DNA of 20,477 nt from a virus. Location: positions 1-20,477 of the IMG/VR virus record IMGVR_UViG_3300042987_000016. The stretch is one strand, 5' to 3'. A program made the translations under genes and the position numbers. Position 1 is the stretch's first letter, and each line of letters begins with the position of its first letter. Positions 5,756 through 11,931 of the stretch are shown here, one piece after another. A model generated the notes under the pieces. That model saw only the letters and a program-made list of their open reading frames with translations. It was not told where the DNA came from and made no database searches.

Positions 5756-7270
5756 ATGCCATTAGTTCTTAATGATCGTGTCCTTGAGACGTCCTCATCC
5801 ACTGGAACTGGGCCGCTCACATTATTGGGCGCGCCTTCTAGTTTCCAAACGTTTCTTACCGGTATTGGTGCAAGCAACACCACGTACTACGCAATTCAAA
5901 ATACTGCGGCGAACGAATACGAAGTTGGGCTTGGTACTCTTGACGGTACTGGCACGGTTCTTACACGTACAACGGTGTACAGATCATCCAACTCAAATAA
6001 CGCTGTAAATTTCAGTGCGGGCACAAAAAACGTCTTCTGTACATACCCATCAGCACGGTCTGTAAATTACGACGCTGCTGGCGCGTTGGCAGTTACTGGT
6101 GCGTTGACAGTTACTGGCGCTGCCACGTTTAGTAGCACCGCTGCATTTAGCGGTACTGCTACTTTTAGCGACCCAGCAATTTTCAACGATACGGCAACAT
6201 TCAATTCAACGACTACAGCCACCGATACGTTTGTTGTCACATCAACTGTAAACAGTCCACTCACGGTAAACAACAACATTACTGGAACGGCGCTTGCAAA
6301 TTCTGTCGCATCGTTTTTTGGTAATGTAAACAGTTATTCACAGATAAATTATCAGAACAAAAATGCGGGCAACAACGCATCAACTGATTTGGTTTTGACT
6401 GCGGATAACGGAAATGACACCACATATTACGTTGATTTTGGTATCAACAGTTCGACGTACAACCTTGGCACTTTTACAATTACCGGAGCAAATGATGGGT
6501 ACTTGTACTCACAAAGCACCAATCTGGCGATTGGTGTGGCAACTGCTGGTTATTCTGTTAAGTTTTTCCAAGGTGGTACGTTGGCGGCAAATGAAGTCGC
6601 ACGGTTTGCTCCAACTACGAATAATTTGCTCGTTGGCACAACGTCTGACGGAGCGGGCACTTCAAAAATTCGAGCTGCGGGAATTATTGAATCTACTACT
6701 GGTGGGTTTAAATTCCCAAATGGATCAGTTCAGACTGCTGCCAGCCAGCCACCAGCACCAGCTCAAATTAACTTAGGTAGTACCCCCGTTCAGTCTTACT
6801 TTGGCAGTATCACTGATGCAACCGTAACAACCGCAAATAGTATCTCTATCACACCCAGTGCAAAAACAACAAACGTCATTTCTGCGCTTGGAACAATCAC
6901 TGGCGGTTCTGGCTATGTTAACGGCACATATACCGACGTACCTTTAACAGGTGGGTCTGGTACAGGTGCAGTAGCTACTTCTGTTGTTGTAAGTGTTGGC
7001 GTAGTTACTTCAGTGACTATTGCTACAAACGGTACAGGTATAAATTATGCGTACGGTGACACACTTTCGGCGTCTAATGCAAATTTAGGCGGTACAGGTT
7101 CCGGCTTTTCAATCCCAGTTGCACTTTTGTCAGCAGGGGGCGATGAGCTAGAAATGGACGGTATCAAAGTATCTGCGGTCTGCACGACCAACGGTACGAT
7201 TACCGTTTTCATTGATGCAAGCCCCGGTTACATAGCTGGGGGCCGTAATTTTCTCTACACTCTCAGCTAA
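5756..7270 (+). CDS. Tail fibre / appendage protein with modular C-terminus
   Basis: A 504-residue Thr/Ser/Asn/Gly-rich protein. Residues 1-105 form a compact start (VLNDRVLETSSSTGTGPLTL, later VYRSSN). Residues 106-160 are a repetitive A-x-F-S/T-x-T-A-T-F region suited to a trimeric beta-helix. Residues 315-329 carry GGFKFPNGSVQTAAS, a fibre signature. Residues 382-452 are a Gly-rich accessory module (ITGGSGYVNGTYTDVPLTGG to GDTLSASNANLGGTGSG) lying between two halves of a likely C-terminal beta-domain (340-372 and 460-504). GGGAGG 5 nt before the ATG supports the start. It probably contributes to host recognition or to fibre-base attachment. Confidence 0.85.
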   Translation: MPLVLNDRVLETSSSTGTGPLTLLGAPSSFQTFLTGIGASNTTYYAIQNTAANEYEVGLGTLDGTGTVLTRTTVYRSSNSNNAVNFSAGTKNVFCTYPSARSVNYDAAGALAVTGALTVTGAATFSSTAAFSGTATFSDPAIFNDTATFNSTTTATDTFVVTSTVNSPLTVNNNITGTALANSVASFFGNVNSYSQINYQNKNAGNNASTDLVLTADNGNDTTYYVDFGINSSTYNLGTFTITGANDGYLYSQSTNLAIGVATAGYSVKFFQGGTLAANEVARFAPTTNNLLVGTTSDGAGTSKIRAAGIIESTTGGFKFPNGSVQTAASQPPAPAQINLGSTPVQSYFGSITDATVTTANSISITPSAKTTNVISALGTITGGSGYVNGTYTDVPLTGGSGTGAVATSVVVSVGVVTSVTIATNGTGINYAYGDTLSASNANLGGTGSGFSIPVALLSAGGDELEMDGIKVSAVCTTNGTITVFIDASPGYIAGGRNFLYTLS

Positions 7271-7287
7271 ATTCAAGGAGTTTTCAA

Positions 7288-7968
7288 ATGGCTATCATTC
7301 AATCTGGTGCAAATAGCACTGTTCTTCAAACTGTAGATCCAACTATGACTGCGGCGCGTATGACTATACGCCCGTCTGAACTTCTTGGTGCGTATGAACT
7401 TGGACTTGTTTCCGGCAACTTATCTGGTGTTGTTGCAGCCGCCACAGTGTTTTCTTTCCGTTGGGCACCGGCAACTTCAACTAATCTGTGCTTGATTCGC
7501 CGTGTTGAGATTGGTTTCTCAACAATAACTGCGTTTACTACAGCACAGTCTTTGCAGTATTCGTTACAAGTTGCGCGTCAGTGGACAGCTAACGATACCG
7601 GCGGCCTTTCTGCTGCGTTTACTCAAACAAACACAGCTAAGTTCCGTACTACCATGCCTACTTCAGCGTTTGCTGGTGGCGGTCAGATCATGATTGCAAA
7701 CACCGGCGCTAATACTGCTGGTACTCGCACGCTTGATACACAAGCTATGGCGTTTGTAAACGGTTCGTCCACTGCGATTGGTACAACAATGTTAAATACG
7801 CCAATTCTTCAGCAGCAAACCGGCGATTATCCGTTGATCCTTGCCACCAATGAAGGCTTCATCATCAACAATGTGCAGACTATGGGTGGCGCAGGTGTAA
7901 TTAACTTATTCGTCAACGTCGAATGGTTTGAATTGGCAGCGACCACTGGTAACGCAATCGCTTACTAA
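7288..7968 (+). CDS. Conserved virion structural protein
   Basis: A 226-residue beta-rich protein with few charged residues. Recognisable stretches are YELGLVSGNLSGVVAAATVF, F-S-F-R-W-A-P and a C-terminal strand set (INLFVNVEWFELA). I recall similar proteins in fibre and appendage clusters of aquatic phages, without biochemical data. AGGAG at 7276-7280 is 7 nt before the ATG. A terminator-like hairpin begins 3 nt after the stop, so this gene may be made in larger amounts than those that follow, which would fit an abundant structural component. No catalytic motifs or membrane segments are present. Confidence 0.8.
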   Translation: MAIIQSGANSTVLQTVDPTMTAARMTIRPSELLGAYELGLVSGNLSGVVAAATVFSFRWAPATSTNLCLIRRVEIGFSTITAFTTAQSLQYSLQVARQWTANDTGGLSAAFTQTNTAKFRTTMPTSAFAGGGQIMIANTGANTAGTRTLDTQAMAFVNGSSTAIGTTMLNTPILQQQTGDYPLILATNEGFIINNVQTMGGAGVINLFVNVEWFELAATTGNAIAY

Positions 7969-7971
7969 ACC

Positions 7972-7994
7972 AAGGGGGGCTTCGGCCCCCTTTT
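7972..7994 (+). terminator. Rho-independent terminator-like hairpin
   Basis: The arm AAGGGGGGC (7972-7980) pairs with GCCCCCTTT (7985-7993), counting one G-T pair, across a TTCG tetraloop (7981-7984). This is a 9-bp very GC-rich stem with the extra-stable cUUCGg loop. The trailing U run is short (TTTT, 7991-7994, partly inside the stem), so termination may be partial. It is the only such structure found between genes here, and it splits the appendage block. Confidence 0.85.
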
Positions 7995-8005
7995 GAAAGG
8001 CTCAT

Positions 8006-8239
8006 ATGTTTGGATTGGCTCCGTTTGCAAGCGCCCCGTTTTCCAGCGTTTTAAACTACTCAGCTAGTTCAGATTTGGTTGGGTTGCAAGCAAACGCACT
8101 TTTGAACTCTGTTATTGGTGAATACCAAGTTTCTACGCCTGTAACAGGTCAAGCAGCATTGGCTGTTTTGATGTCTGGGTCTGCTGTTATGAAGCCGGTT
8201 TACTGGACGTTGGTAGATACAACTCAAGATCAACTGTAA
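8006..8239 (+). CDS. Small conserved phage protein, fibre-cluster associated
   Basis: A 77-residue protein starting MFGLAPFASAPFSS, followed by a hydrophobic Ala/Val/Ser-rich body and an end rich in Thr, Asp and Gln. The F-G-x-A-P-F-A-S-x-P-F opening recurs in small proteins and in fibre N-termini of related phages. AAAGG at 7996-8000, just after the terminator hairpin, is 5 nt before the ATG. It is the first gene after the hairpin. It may be a minor fibre or appendage component; the assignment rests on context only. Confidence 0.7.
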   Translation: MFGLAPFASAPFSSVLNYSASSDLVGLQANALLNSVIGEYQVSTPVTGQAALAVLMSGSAVMKPVYWTLVDTTQDQL

Positions 8240-8248
8240 GGACACAAC

Positions 8249-8461
8249 ATGAAACAAGTCAACGAAGCAAGAACTCTTGAAGATGGCGCTGTTGATGTCA
8301 AACACGAAATAGAGACGGTTTGCAGTTCCTGTAAAGACCCAATGAGTTCTGAAGAACAAGAAACTGGAGTTTGCACAGCTTGTGGGACTGATTGGAGGCC
8401 CGTTCAGAATGTAAATGTGTTTGTGACTTCAATACCTGTTTTTGCCACAGCTTTTATTTAA
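8249..8461 (+). CDS. Zinc-ribbon-like small protein
   Basis: A 70-residue protein with two CxxC pairs, C25-S-S-C28 and C42-T-A-C45, 13 residues apart, in a typical zinc-ribbon arrangement. An acidic N-terminus (E-D-G-A-V-D-V-K-H-E) precedes the ribbon, and a hydrophobic C-terminal strand (VNVFVTSIPVFATAFI) follows. An AAGGA site lies upstream of the ATG. It is the second Cys4 protein in the window (the other is at 3775) but shows no other likeness to it. It could be a small zinc-stabilised virion or chaperone protein. No nucleic-acid-binding residues are obvious. Confidence 0.75.
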   Translation: MKQVNEARTLEDGAVDVKHEIETVCSSCKDPMSSEEQETGVCTACGTDWRPVQNVNVFVTSIPVFATAFI

Positions 8462-8469
8462 GGTAGAAA

Positions 8470-9576
8470 ATGAGCAGCTCATATTCAAATAGTCTTCGCA
8501 TAGAACTGATTGGCCCGGGTGACCAAGCAGGTGCGTGGGGTAACACGACCAACAGTAATCTGTCCTACATACTGGATACGGCAATTGCTGGGTATCAAAC
8601 GGTCAACACAGTTTCTACCAATACGGCGTTGACTTATTTAGATGGCGCGTCTGAATTTACAACAGAAAATCAATCTATCTACGCCACTTTGCGTTTTACA
8701 ACAAGCACGGGGGCAGCGTTCAATGTCTACGCACCGCCCGTACCAAAACAGTACATCATATTTAACAATAGTGGTCATTCAATGACCATCTACAACTCCA
8801 CAAACTTCGGCGACTTTAATGCCGCTGGGGCTGGGGTCACCGTATTGGATGGCAAAAAAGTAGTGGTGTTCAGTGATGGAGATAATTTCTACACAATTGA
8901 TGCTGCTAATTTGACTGGAACACTGGAAATTGCAAACGGTGGTACTGGTCAAACAACACAGCAGGCCGCATTAAATGCTCTAGCGGGAACGCAAATAAAC
9001 AACCGCGTATTACGTTCAGACGGCACAAATACAACTTTGTCTCAAGTAGTATTGACCACGGATGTTGCTGGAGTTTTGCCCGTTGGAAACGGTGGTACAG
9101 GTGTCAGCACATCTACTGGAACAGGCAGTACCGTTCTTTCAAACTCTCCCTCTCTTGCTACTCCACGAGTGCTCGGGTCGAGTTCAGGATACACGACCAT
9201 TGCTAGCGCAAACACAGGGGCTACCAACTTTACCGCAACACTGCCTACTGAAAACTTTACAGTTGGGTTCAGAAACGTTCCACCAGTAGGCACAAAAACA
9301 AGTTCTTACACGTTGGCAATTAACGATGTCGGTAAGTATGTTCAGGTAAGCACTGGCGGCAGCATAGTAATTCCGAACGGCGTGTTTTCTGAAGGCGATG
9401 CTATTACATTGTTTAACAACACATCGGGCACCATCACAATTACTTGTTCAGCCCTCACCACATATCTTGCCGGGCTTAACACACCTAAAACATCGCTGAC
9501 ACTTAGCATACGCGGTGTAGCCACAATTTTATTTATCAGTGGCAATGTTTGTGTTGTGTCGGGGCTTGTTGCATGA
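8470..9576 (+). CDS. Tail fibre protein
   Basis: A 368-residue Thr/Ser/Gly-rich protein. The N-terminus (SYSNSLRIELIGPGDQAGAW, then G-N-T-T-N-S-N-L) is a phage fibre start I recognise from cyanophages and other aquatic phages, usually the part that docks on the tail. Residues 150-235 contain two N-G-G-T-G repeats (EIANGGTGQTT and PVGNGGTGVSTST) followed by SNSPSLATP, a common fibre shaft signature. Residues 280-368 form a beta-rich C-terminal head (YTLAINDVGKYVQVS; GDAITLFNNTSGTITI) that could contact the receptor or end the trimer. The stop overlaps the next ATG by 4 nt, tying it to the glycine-rich adhesin candidate. Confidence 0.88.
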   Translation: MSSSYSNSLRIELIGPGDQAGAWGNTTNSNLSYILDTAIAGYQTVNTVSTNTALTYLDGASEFTTENQSIYATLRFTTSTGAAFNVYAPPVPKQYIIFNNSGHSMTIYNSTNFGDFNAAGAGVTVLDGKKVVVFSDGDNFYTIDAANLTGTLEIANGGTGQTTQQAALNALAGTQINNRVLRSDGTNTTLSQVVLTTDVAGVLPVGNGGTGVSTSTGTGSTVLSNSPSLATPRVLGSSSGYTTIASANTGATNFTATLPTENFTVGFRNVPPVGTKTSSYTLAINDVGKYVQVSTGGSIVIPNGVFSEGDAITLFNNTSGTITITCSALTTYLAGLNTPKTSLTLSIRGVATILFISGNVCVVSGLVA

Positions 9577-10223
9577 GCGGGATACAGCAGATGCTGTTAG
9601 CAGGTGGTAAAGCGCCTGCTGGGTCTGAGACTTTTACTTCAGGCTCTGGTAATTTCACCGTGCCCGTTGGTATTTTTTCTATAACGTATAGCATTGTTGG
9701 TGGCGGCGGTGGCGGTTCGGCTGGCTACCAGATTGGTGGCGTAAATAATGGCTACACTTTTGGTGACATCGTAGGTGGCGCTGGCGGTAGTGGCGGTCGA
9801 AGATTAAATCAAACACTTTCGGTTTCTCCCGGTGATCTTATTGCTTATGCCGTAGGCGCGGCTGGCCCACCCAATGGCGGTGGTGGTTATGCAAATGCCA
9901 TAGGTAGTCCCGGGGGCACTACAACATTTGCTGGCGTTACTGCAACCGGCGGCGCTGGAGGCACTGGCTATAACGAATCTGGTGGTGGCGGTAATCCTGC
10001 AAACCGTAGTGGTGGTGGCGGCGTCGGTGGTAGCCCCGGCGGATTAAATGGCACGCAACCAAATGCTTACGGAAATAACACTTCTATTGGACAGCCACAG
10101 GGCGGTGCGGGGGCTGTTGTCAACGGTGTTACTTATGGTACAGGTGGGTTCGGTGGCCCTGCTAATCCAAATAATAGTGGTGGCTCCGGCGTAGGCGGTG
10201 TTGTATACGTTTCATGGGAGTGA
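9573..10223 (+). CDS. Glycine-rich putative tail-tip adhesin
   Basis: A 216-residue protein, roughly one third glycine. It opens with an M-S-G-I-Q-Q-M-L-L-A-G-G segment and a short beta region (FTSGSGNFTVPVGIFSITYS). It then carries runs such as VGGGGGGSAG (43-51), GGAGGSGG, GGGG-Y, GGAGGTGY, SGGGGN, SGGGGVGGSPGG and GGFGGPA. The pattern fits the glycine-rich domain of phage fibre tips, and recalls the polyglycine sandwich of T-even gp38-type adhesins. The open frame continues 24 nt upstream, but the ATG at 9573 overlapping the fibre stop (ATGA) is preferred. A role as receptor-binding tip of the preceding fibre is inferred. Confidence 0.82.
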   Translation: MSGIQQMLLAGGKAPAGSETFTSGSGNFTVPVGIFSITYSIVGGGGGGSAGYQIGGVNNGYTFGDIVGGAGGSGGRRLNQTLSVSPGDLIAYAVGAAGPPNGGGGYANAIGSPGGTTTFAGVTATGGAGGTGYNESGGGGNPANRSGGGGVGGSPGGLNGTQPNAYGNNTSIGQPQGGAGAVVNGVTYGTGGFGGPANPNNSGGSGVGGVVYVSWE

Positions 10224-10231
10224 GGTTGTAA

Positions 10232-10930
10232 ATTGATCCGATCAGCCTCCTCTTTGCAGCCAATGCTTGCGTCGCAGCCATCAAGGAAGGTTGTGAGTTA
10301 TACAAGCAGGCGAAGACTTCTTTCATGGAGGTCAAAGCCACGGTTGACGAAGCTGTTGACATCGGAAAAGAAATCTATGGATTTTGGGGAAAGATTTCTG
10401 CTTTCTTTGGCGCGAAGCCTAAAGCTCGACCAGCGTCGAAGCCTGTGGCGAAAAAGAAAGAAAAGTTCGTTGCCATCGACGAAACCCAAGTCATGGTCGA
10501 TATTGTCAAGCATCTCACCGAGCTTTTCAGGCTCCAAGAGCAGTTAGCCGCACACAATCGGGAGGAAGAAGAAAAGTCCAGAAGCGTCTATGAGCCTGAC
10601 CAAAACCAAATGGAAGCCGCCTTGAAGCGGGTGATGGCGATGGATCAGATGGCGGCGCTGGAGATTGAGGTCAGGGAGACGATGGTTTACCGCAGTCCAC
10701 CAGAAATGGGGGCGCTGTATTCCAAGGTGTTTGAAATGCGGGACATCATCGCCGCTGAACAAGAAGCCGCAAGGTTGGCGCAAGAACAGCGGGAGCGAAG
10801 ATTGAGATGGCAACGACACCAAAGGGAAAGAAGCCAAAACCTGCGAGCGGGAGCCGCCGTCCTAACCTTGATCCTTATCGCATACCTGTGGACGTGGCTC
10901 CTGTGGCTGAAACAACTGAGGAGCTTGTGA
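10232..10930 (+). CDS. Membrane-anchored phage protein (MDPI family), probable AUU start
   Basis: From ATT at 10232 the frame encodes 232 residues beginning (M)DPISLLFAANACVAAIKEGC, then a helical region, a Lys/Pro/Ala-rich linker (about residues 61-78), two helical segments with many Glu, Arg and Gln, and a C-terminal membrane segment (about 206-227, AGAAVLTLILIAYLWTWLLW). The first in-frame ATG (10325) lacks a good ribosome site and would remove a start I recall from relatives. The ATT follows an in-frame TAA directly and has GAGG at 10222-10225, 6 nt upstream. A TTG at 10233 is out of frame. It opens the lysis cassette. Function is unknown; an inner-membrane role in lysis control or DNA entry is possible. 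Confidence 0.75.
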   Translation: MDPISLLFAANACVAAIKEGCELYKQAKTSFMEVKATVDEAVDIGKEIYGFWGKISAFFGAKPKARPASKPVAKKKEKFVAIDETQVMVDIVKHLTELFRLQEQLAAHNREEEEKSRSVYEPDQNQMEAALKRVMAMDQMAALEIEVRETMVYRSPPEMGALYSKVFEMRDIIAAEQEAARLAQEQRERRLRWQRHQRERSQNLRAGAAVLTLILIAYLWTWLLWLKQLRSL

Positions 10931-11148
10931 TGGGGATGGTGGGCTGGGTGGTGGCGGTTTTGTTGGTAGCCCTCATGCTGCCGTTGTTGGCGTTCATGTA
11001 TCTGGACATACTGGAGACAAGGAACGATGCCAAACAGCAGTTGGAAAAGGTGGAGAAGTTGAGACGGGAAGTTGAGAGGAAGAATCGGGATGATCCAAAA
11101 GAATTTGAGGACAACCCTGTTTTTGACCGGAGAAAGAAACATGAGTAA
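10930..11148 (+). CDS. Small membrane coiled-coil protein of lysis cassette
   Basis: A 72-residue protein with a hydrophobic segment at 4-25 (VGWVVAVLLVALMLPLLAFM) and a charged coiled-coil-like tail (LETRNDAKQQLEKVEKLRRE) ending in D-R-R-K-K-H-E. The ATG at 10930 overlaps the previous stop (TGATG) and has GAGGAG at 10918-10923, 6 nt upstream. The frame stays open back to an ATG at 10807, which would add 41 Pro/Lys-rich residues and overlap the previous gene by 124 nt; that start has a poorly spaced site. Topology (one span plus a coiled coil) suits an auxiliary holin or antiholin, or a second spanin-like protein. The stop overlaps the next start by 8 nt. Confidence 0.75.
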   Translation: MGMVGWVVAVLLVALMLPLLAFMYLDILETRNDAKQQLEKVEKLRREVERKNRDDPKEFEDNPVFDRRKKHE

Positions 11149-11467
11149 GCAACTGGAAAAAGACTCAAGCTACAACCAATTTGACACCGACCACGACGGC
11201 GTGGTGACCGACACAGAGTTGGCGCGGTCTGAGCGCATGATGCAGATCGAGAACATGGACAAGATGGCTGACCAGCAGAGGATCATGGCGTGGGCGGCGC
11301 TGGTTGCACCGCCTACCCTCATCGCGTACTTGGCGTCCGAGTTGGTGACACTGGAGAAAGTCAATGCGCTAAATGGTCTGGTGACCACCTACTGCGCGGC
11401 AATGGGTACGATTGTGGTGGCGTTCATGGCAGCAACGGCCTACGTGCGGGGAAAGACCGGCGAATGA
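11141..11467 (+). CDS. Holin-like two-span membrane protein with EF-hand loop
   Basis: A 108-residue protein. Residues 15-26 (DTDHDGVVTDTE) are a full canonical EF-hand calcium loop, with Asp at 1, 3 and 5, Gly at 6 and Glu at 12. Then follow an acidic/Met-rich helix (32-47) and two membrane spans (about 48-68 and 77-101), and a short basic tail (RGKTGE). The open frame extends upstream to 11072, but the ATG at 11141 gives the compact protein seen in relatives I recall. Location directly before Rz and the endolysin, and the two-span layout, suggest a class II-like holin. The holin role is inferred and calcium binding is predicted from the loop alone. Confidence 0.82.
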   Translation: MSKQLEKDSSYNQFDTDHDGVVTDTELARSERMMQIENMDKMADQQRIMAWAALVAPPTLIAYLASELVTLEKVNALNGLVTTYCAAMGTIVVAFMAATAYVRGKTGE

Positions 11468-11931
11468 GCCTGCTCAACCCCTACGTCCTGCTTGTCATCG
11501 TGCTTGCCCTACTTGGCAGTTTTGGAGCCGGGTATTACAGTGGCGAACAGGAGGAGTATGAGCGACAGCAGCTGGAGATTGCCCGTTTAAACGAACAGGC
11601 ACGGGAGACAGAACAACGCATGGCAGAGGTTGCCCAGACCTACGCCCAAACCTTGAAGAAAGCCAACGATGTTGCACGGATTAAAGAAATTAAGCTTCGT
11701 ACTGATCTTGCCTCTGGCGAGCGCAAGCTGTTCATTCCTGTCAAAGCGCCCGACTGCCCCATGTCAGTGTCCGAACCATCCGCCCCTGCCAGTGGAGATA
11801 CAGAAACAAGAGCCGAGCTTGACGGACGAGTTGCTCAAGCTCTTGTCGATCTCACCGCCCGAGGCGACCAAGCCATCCGGCAACTCAACACCTGCATCGA
11901 CCAGTACAACCAAGTGAGGAGCATGAAATGA
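11464..11931 (+). CDS. Rz: i-spanin, Rz-like
   Basis: A 155-residue protein with an N-terminal membrane anchor at 7-25 (VLLVIVLALLGSFGAGYY), a long Gln/Glu/Arg-rich periplasmic coiled coil (about 28-80), and a C-terminal segment with C98 and the pattern LVDLTARGDQAIRQLNTCID at 128-147, typical of Rz/DUF2514-type lysis proteins. It would sit in the inner membrane and pair with the lipoprotein encoded inside it to fuse inner and outer membranes at the end of lysis. The ATG at 11464 overlaps the holin-like gene stop by 4 nt; an open frame back to 11290 is not used. It overlaps the endolysin gene by 4 nt. Confidence 0.88.
   Translation: MSLLNPYVLLVIVLALLGSFGAGYYSGEQEEYERQQLEIARLNEQARETEQRMAEVAQTYAQTLKKANDVARIKEIKLRTDLASGERKLFIPVKAPDCPMSVSEPSAPASGDTETRAELDGRVAQALVDLTARGDQAIRQLNTCIDQYNQVRSMK
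11669..11917 (+). CDS. Rz1: o-spanin, Rz1-like, embedded in Rz
   Basis: An 82-residue protein encoded entirely inside Rz in the +1 frame, the lambda-type architecture. Residues 1-20 form a lipoprotein signal (MLHGLKKLSFVLILPLASAS) followed by Cys21. The box before the Cys is A-S-A-S rather than the ideal L-x-G/A, so it is somewhat atypical. The mature part is Pro-rich (RPTAPCQCPNHPPLPVEI) and has the Leu-rich L-T-D-E-L-L-K-L-L segment common in Rz1 proteins. It would be an outer-membrane lipoprotein contacting the Rz coiled coil across the periplasm. Position, signal, Pro content and embedding together make this call strong. Confidence 0.87.
   Translation: MLHGLKKLSFVLILPLASASCSFLSKRPTAPCQCPNHPPLPVEIQKQEPSLTDELLKLLSISPPEATKPSGNSTPASTSTTK

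Noticed and set aside
10233-10547. Alternative TTG-started ORF in the frame next to the lysis-cassette first gene
   Set aside because: It encodes a Ser/Arg/Lys-rich sequence without likeness to known proteins, while the overlapping frame from 10232 has a recognisable N-terminus, helical regions and a membrane segment.
11290-11463. N-terminal extension of the Rz frame (and likewise 9549-9572, 4175-4210, 11072-11140)
   Set aside because: These extensions run into the preceding genes in another frame, add atypical residues, and better start codons with coupling or ribosome sites lie downstream.
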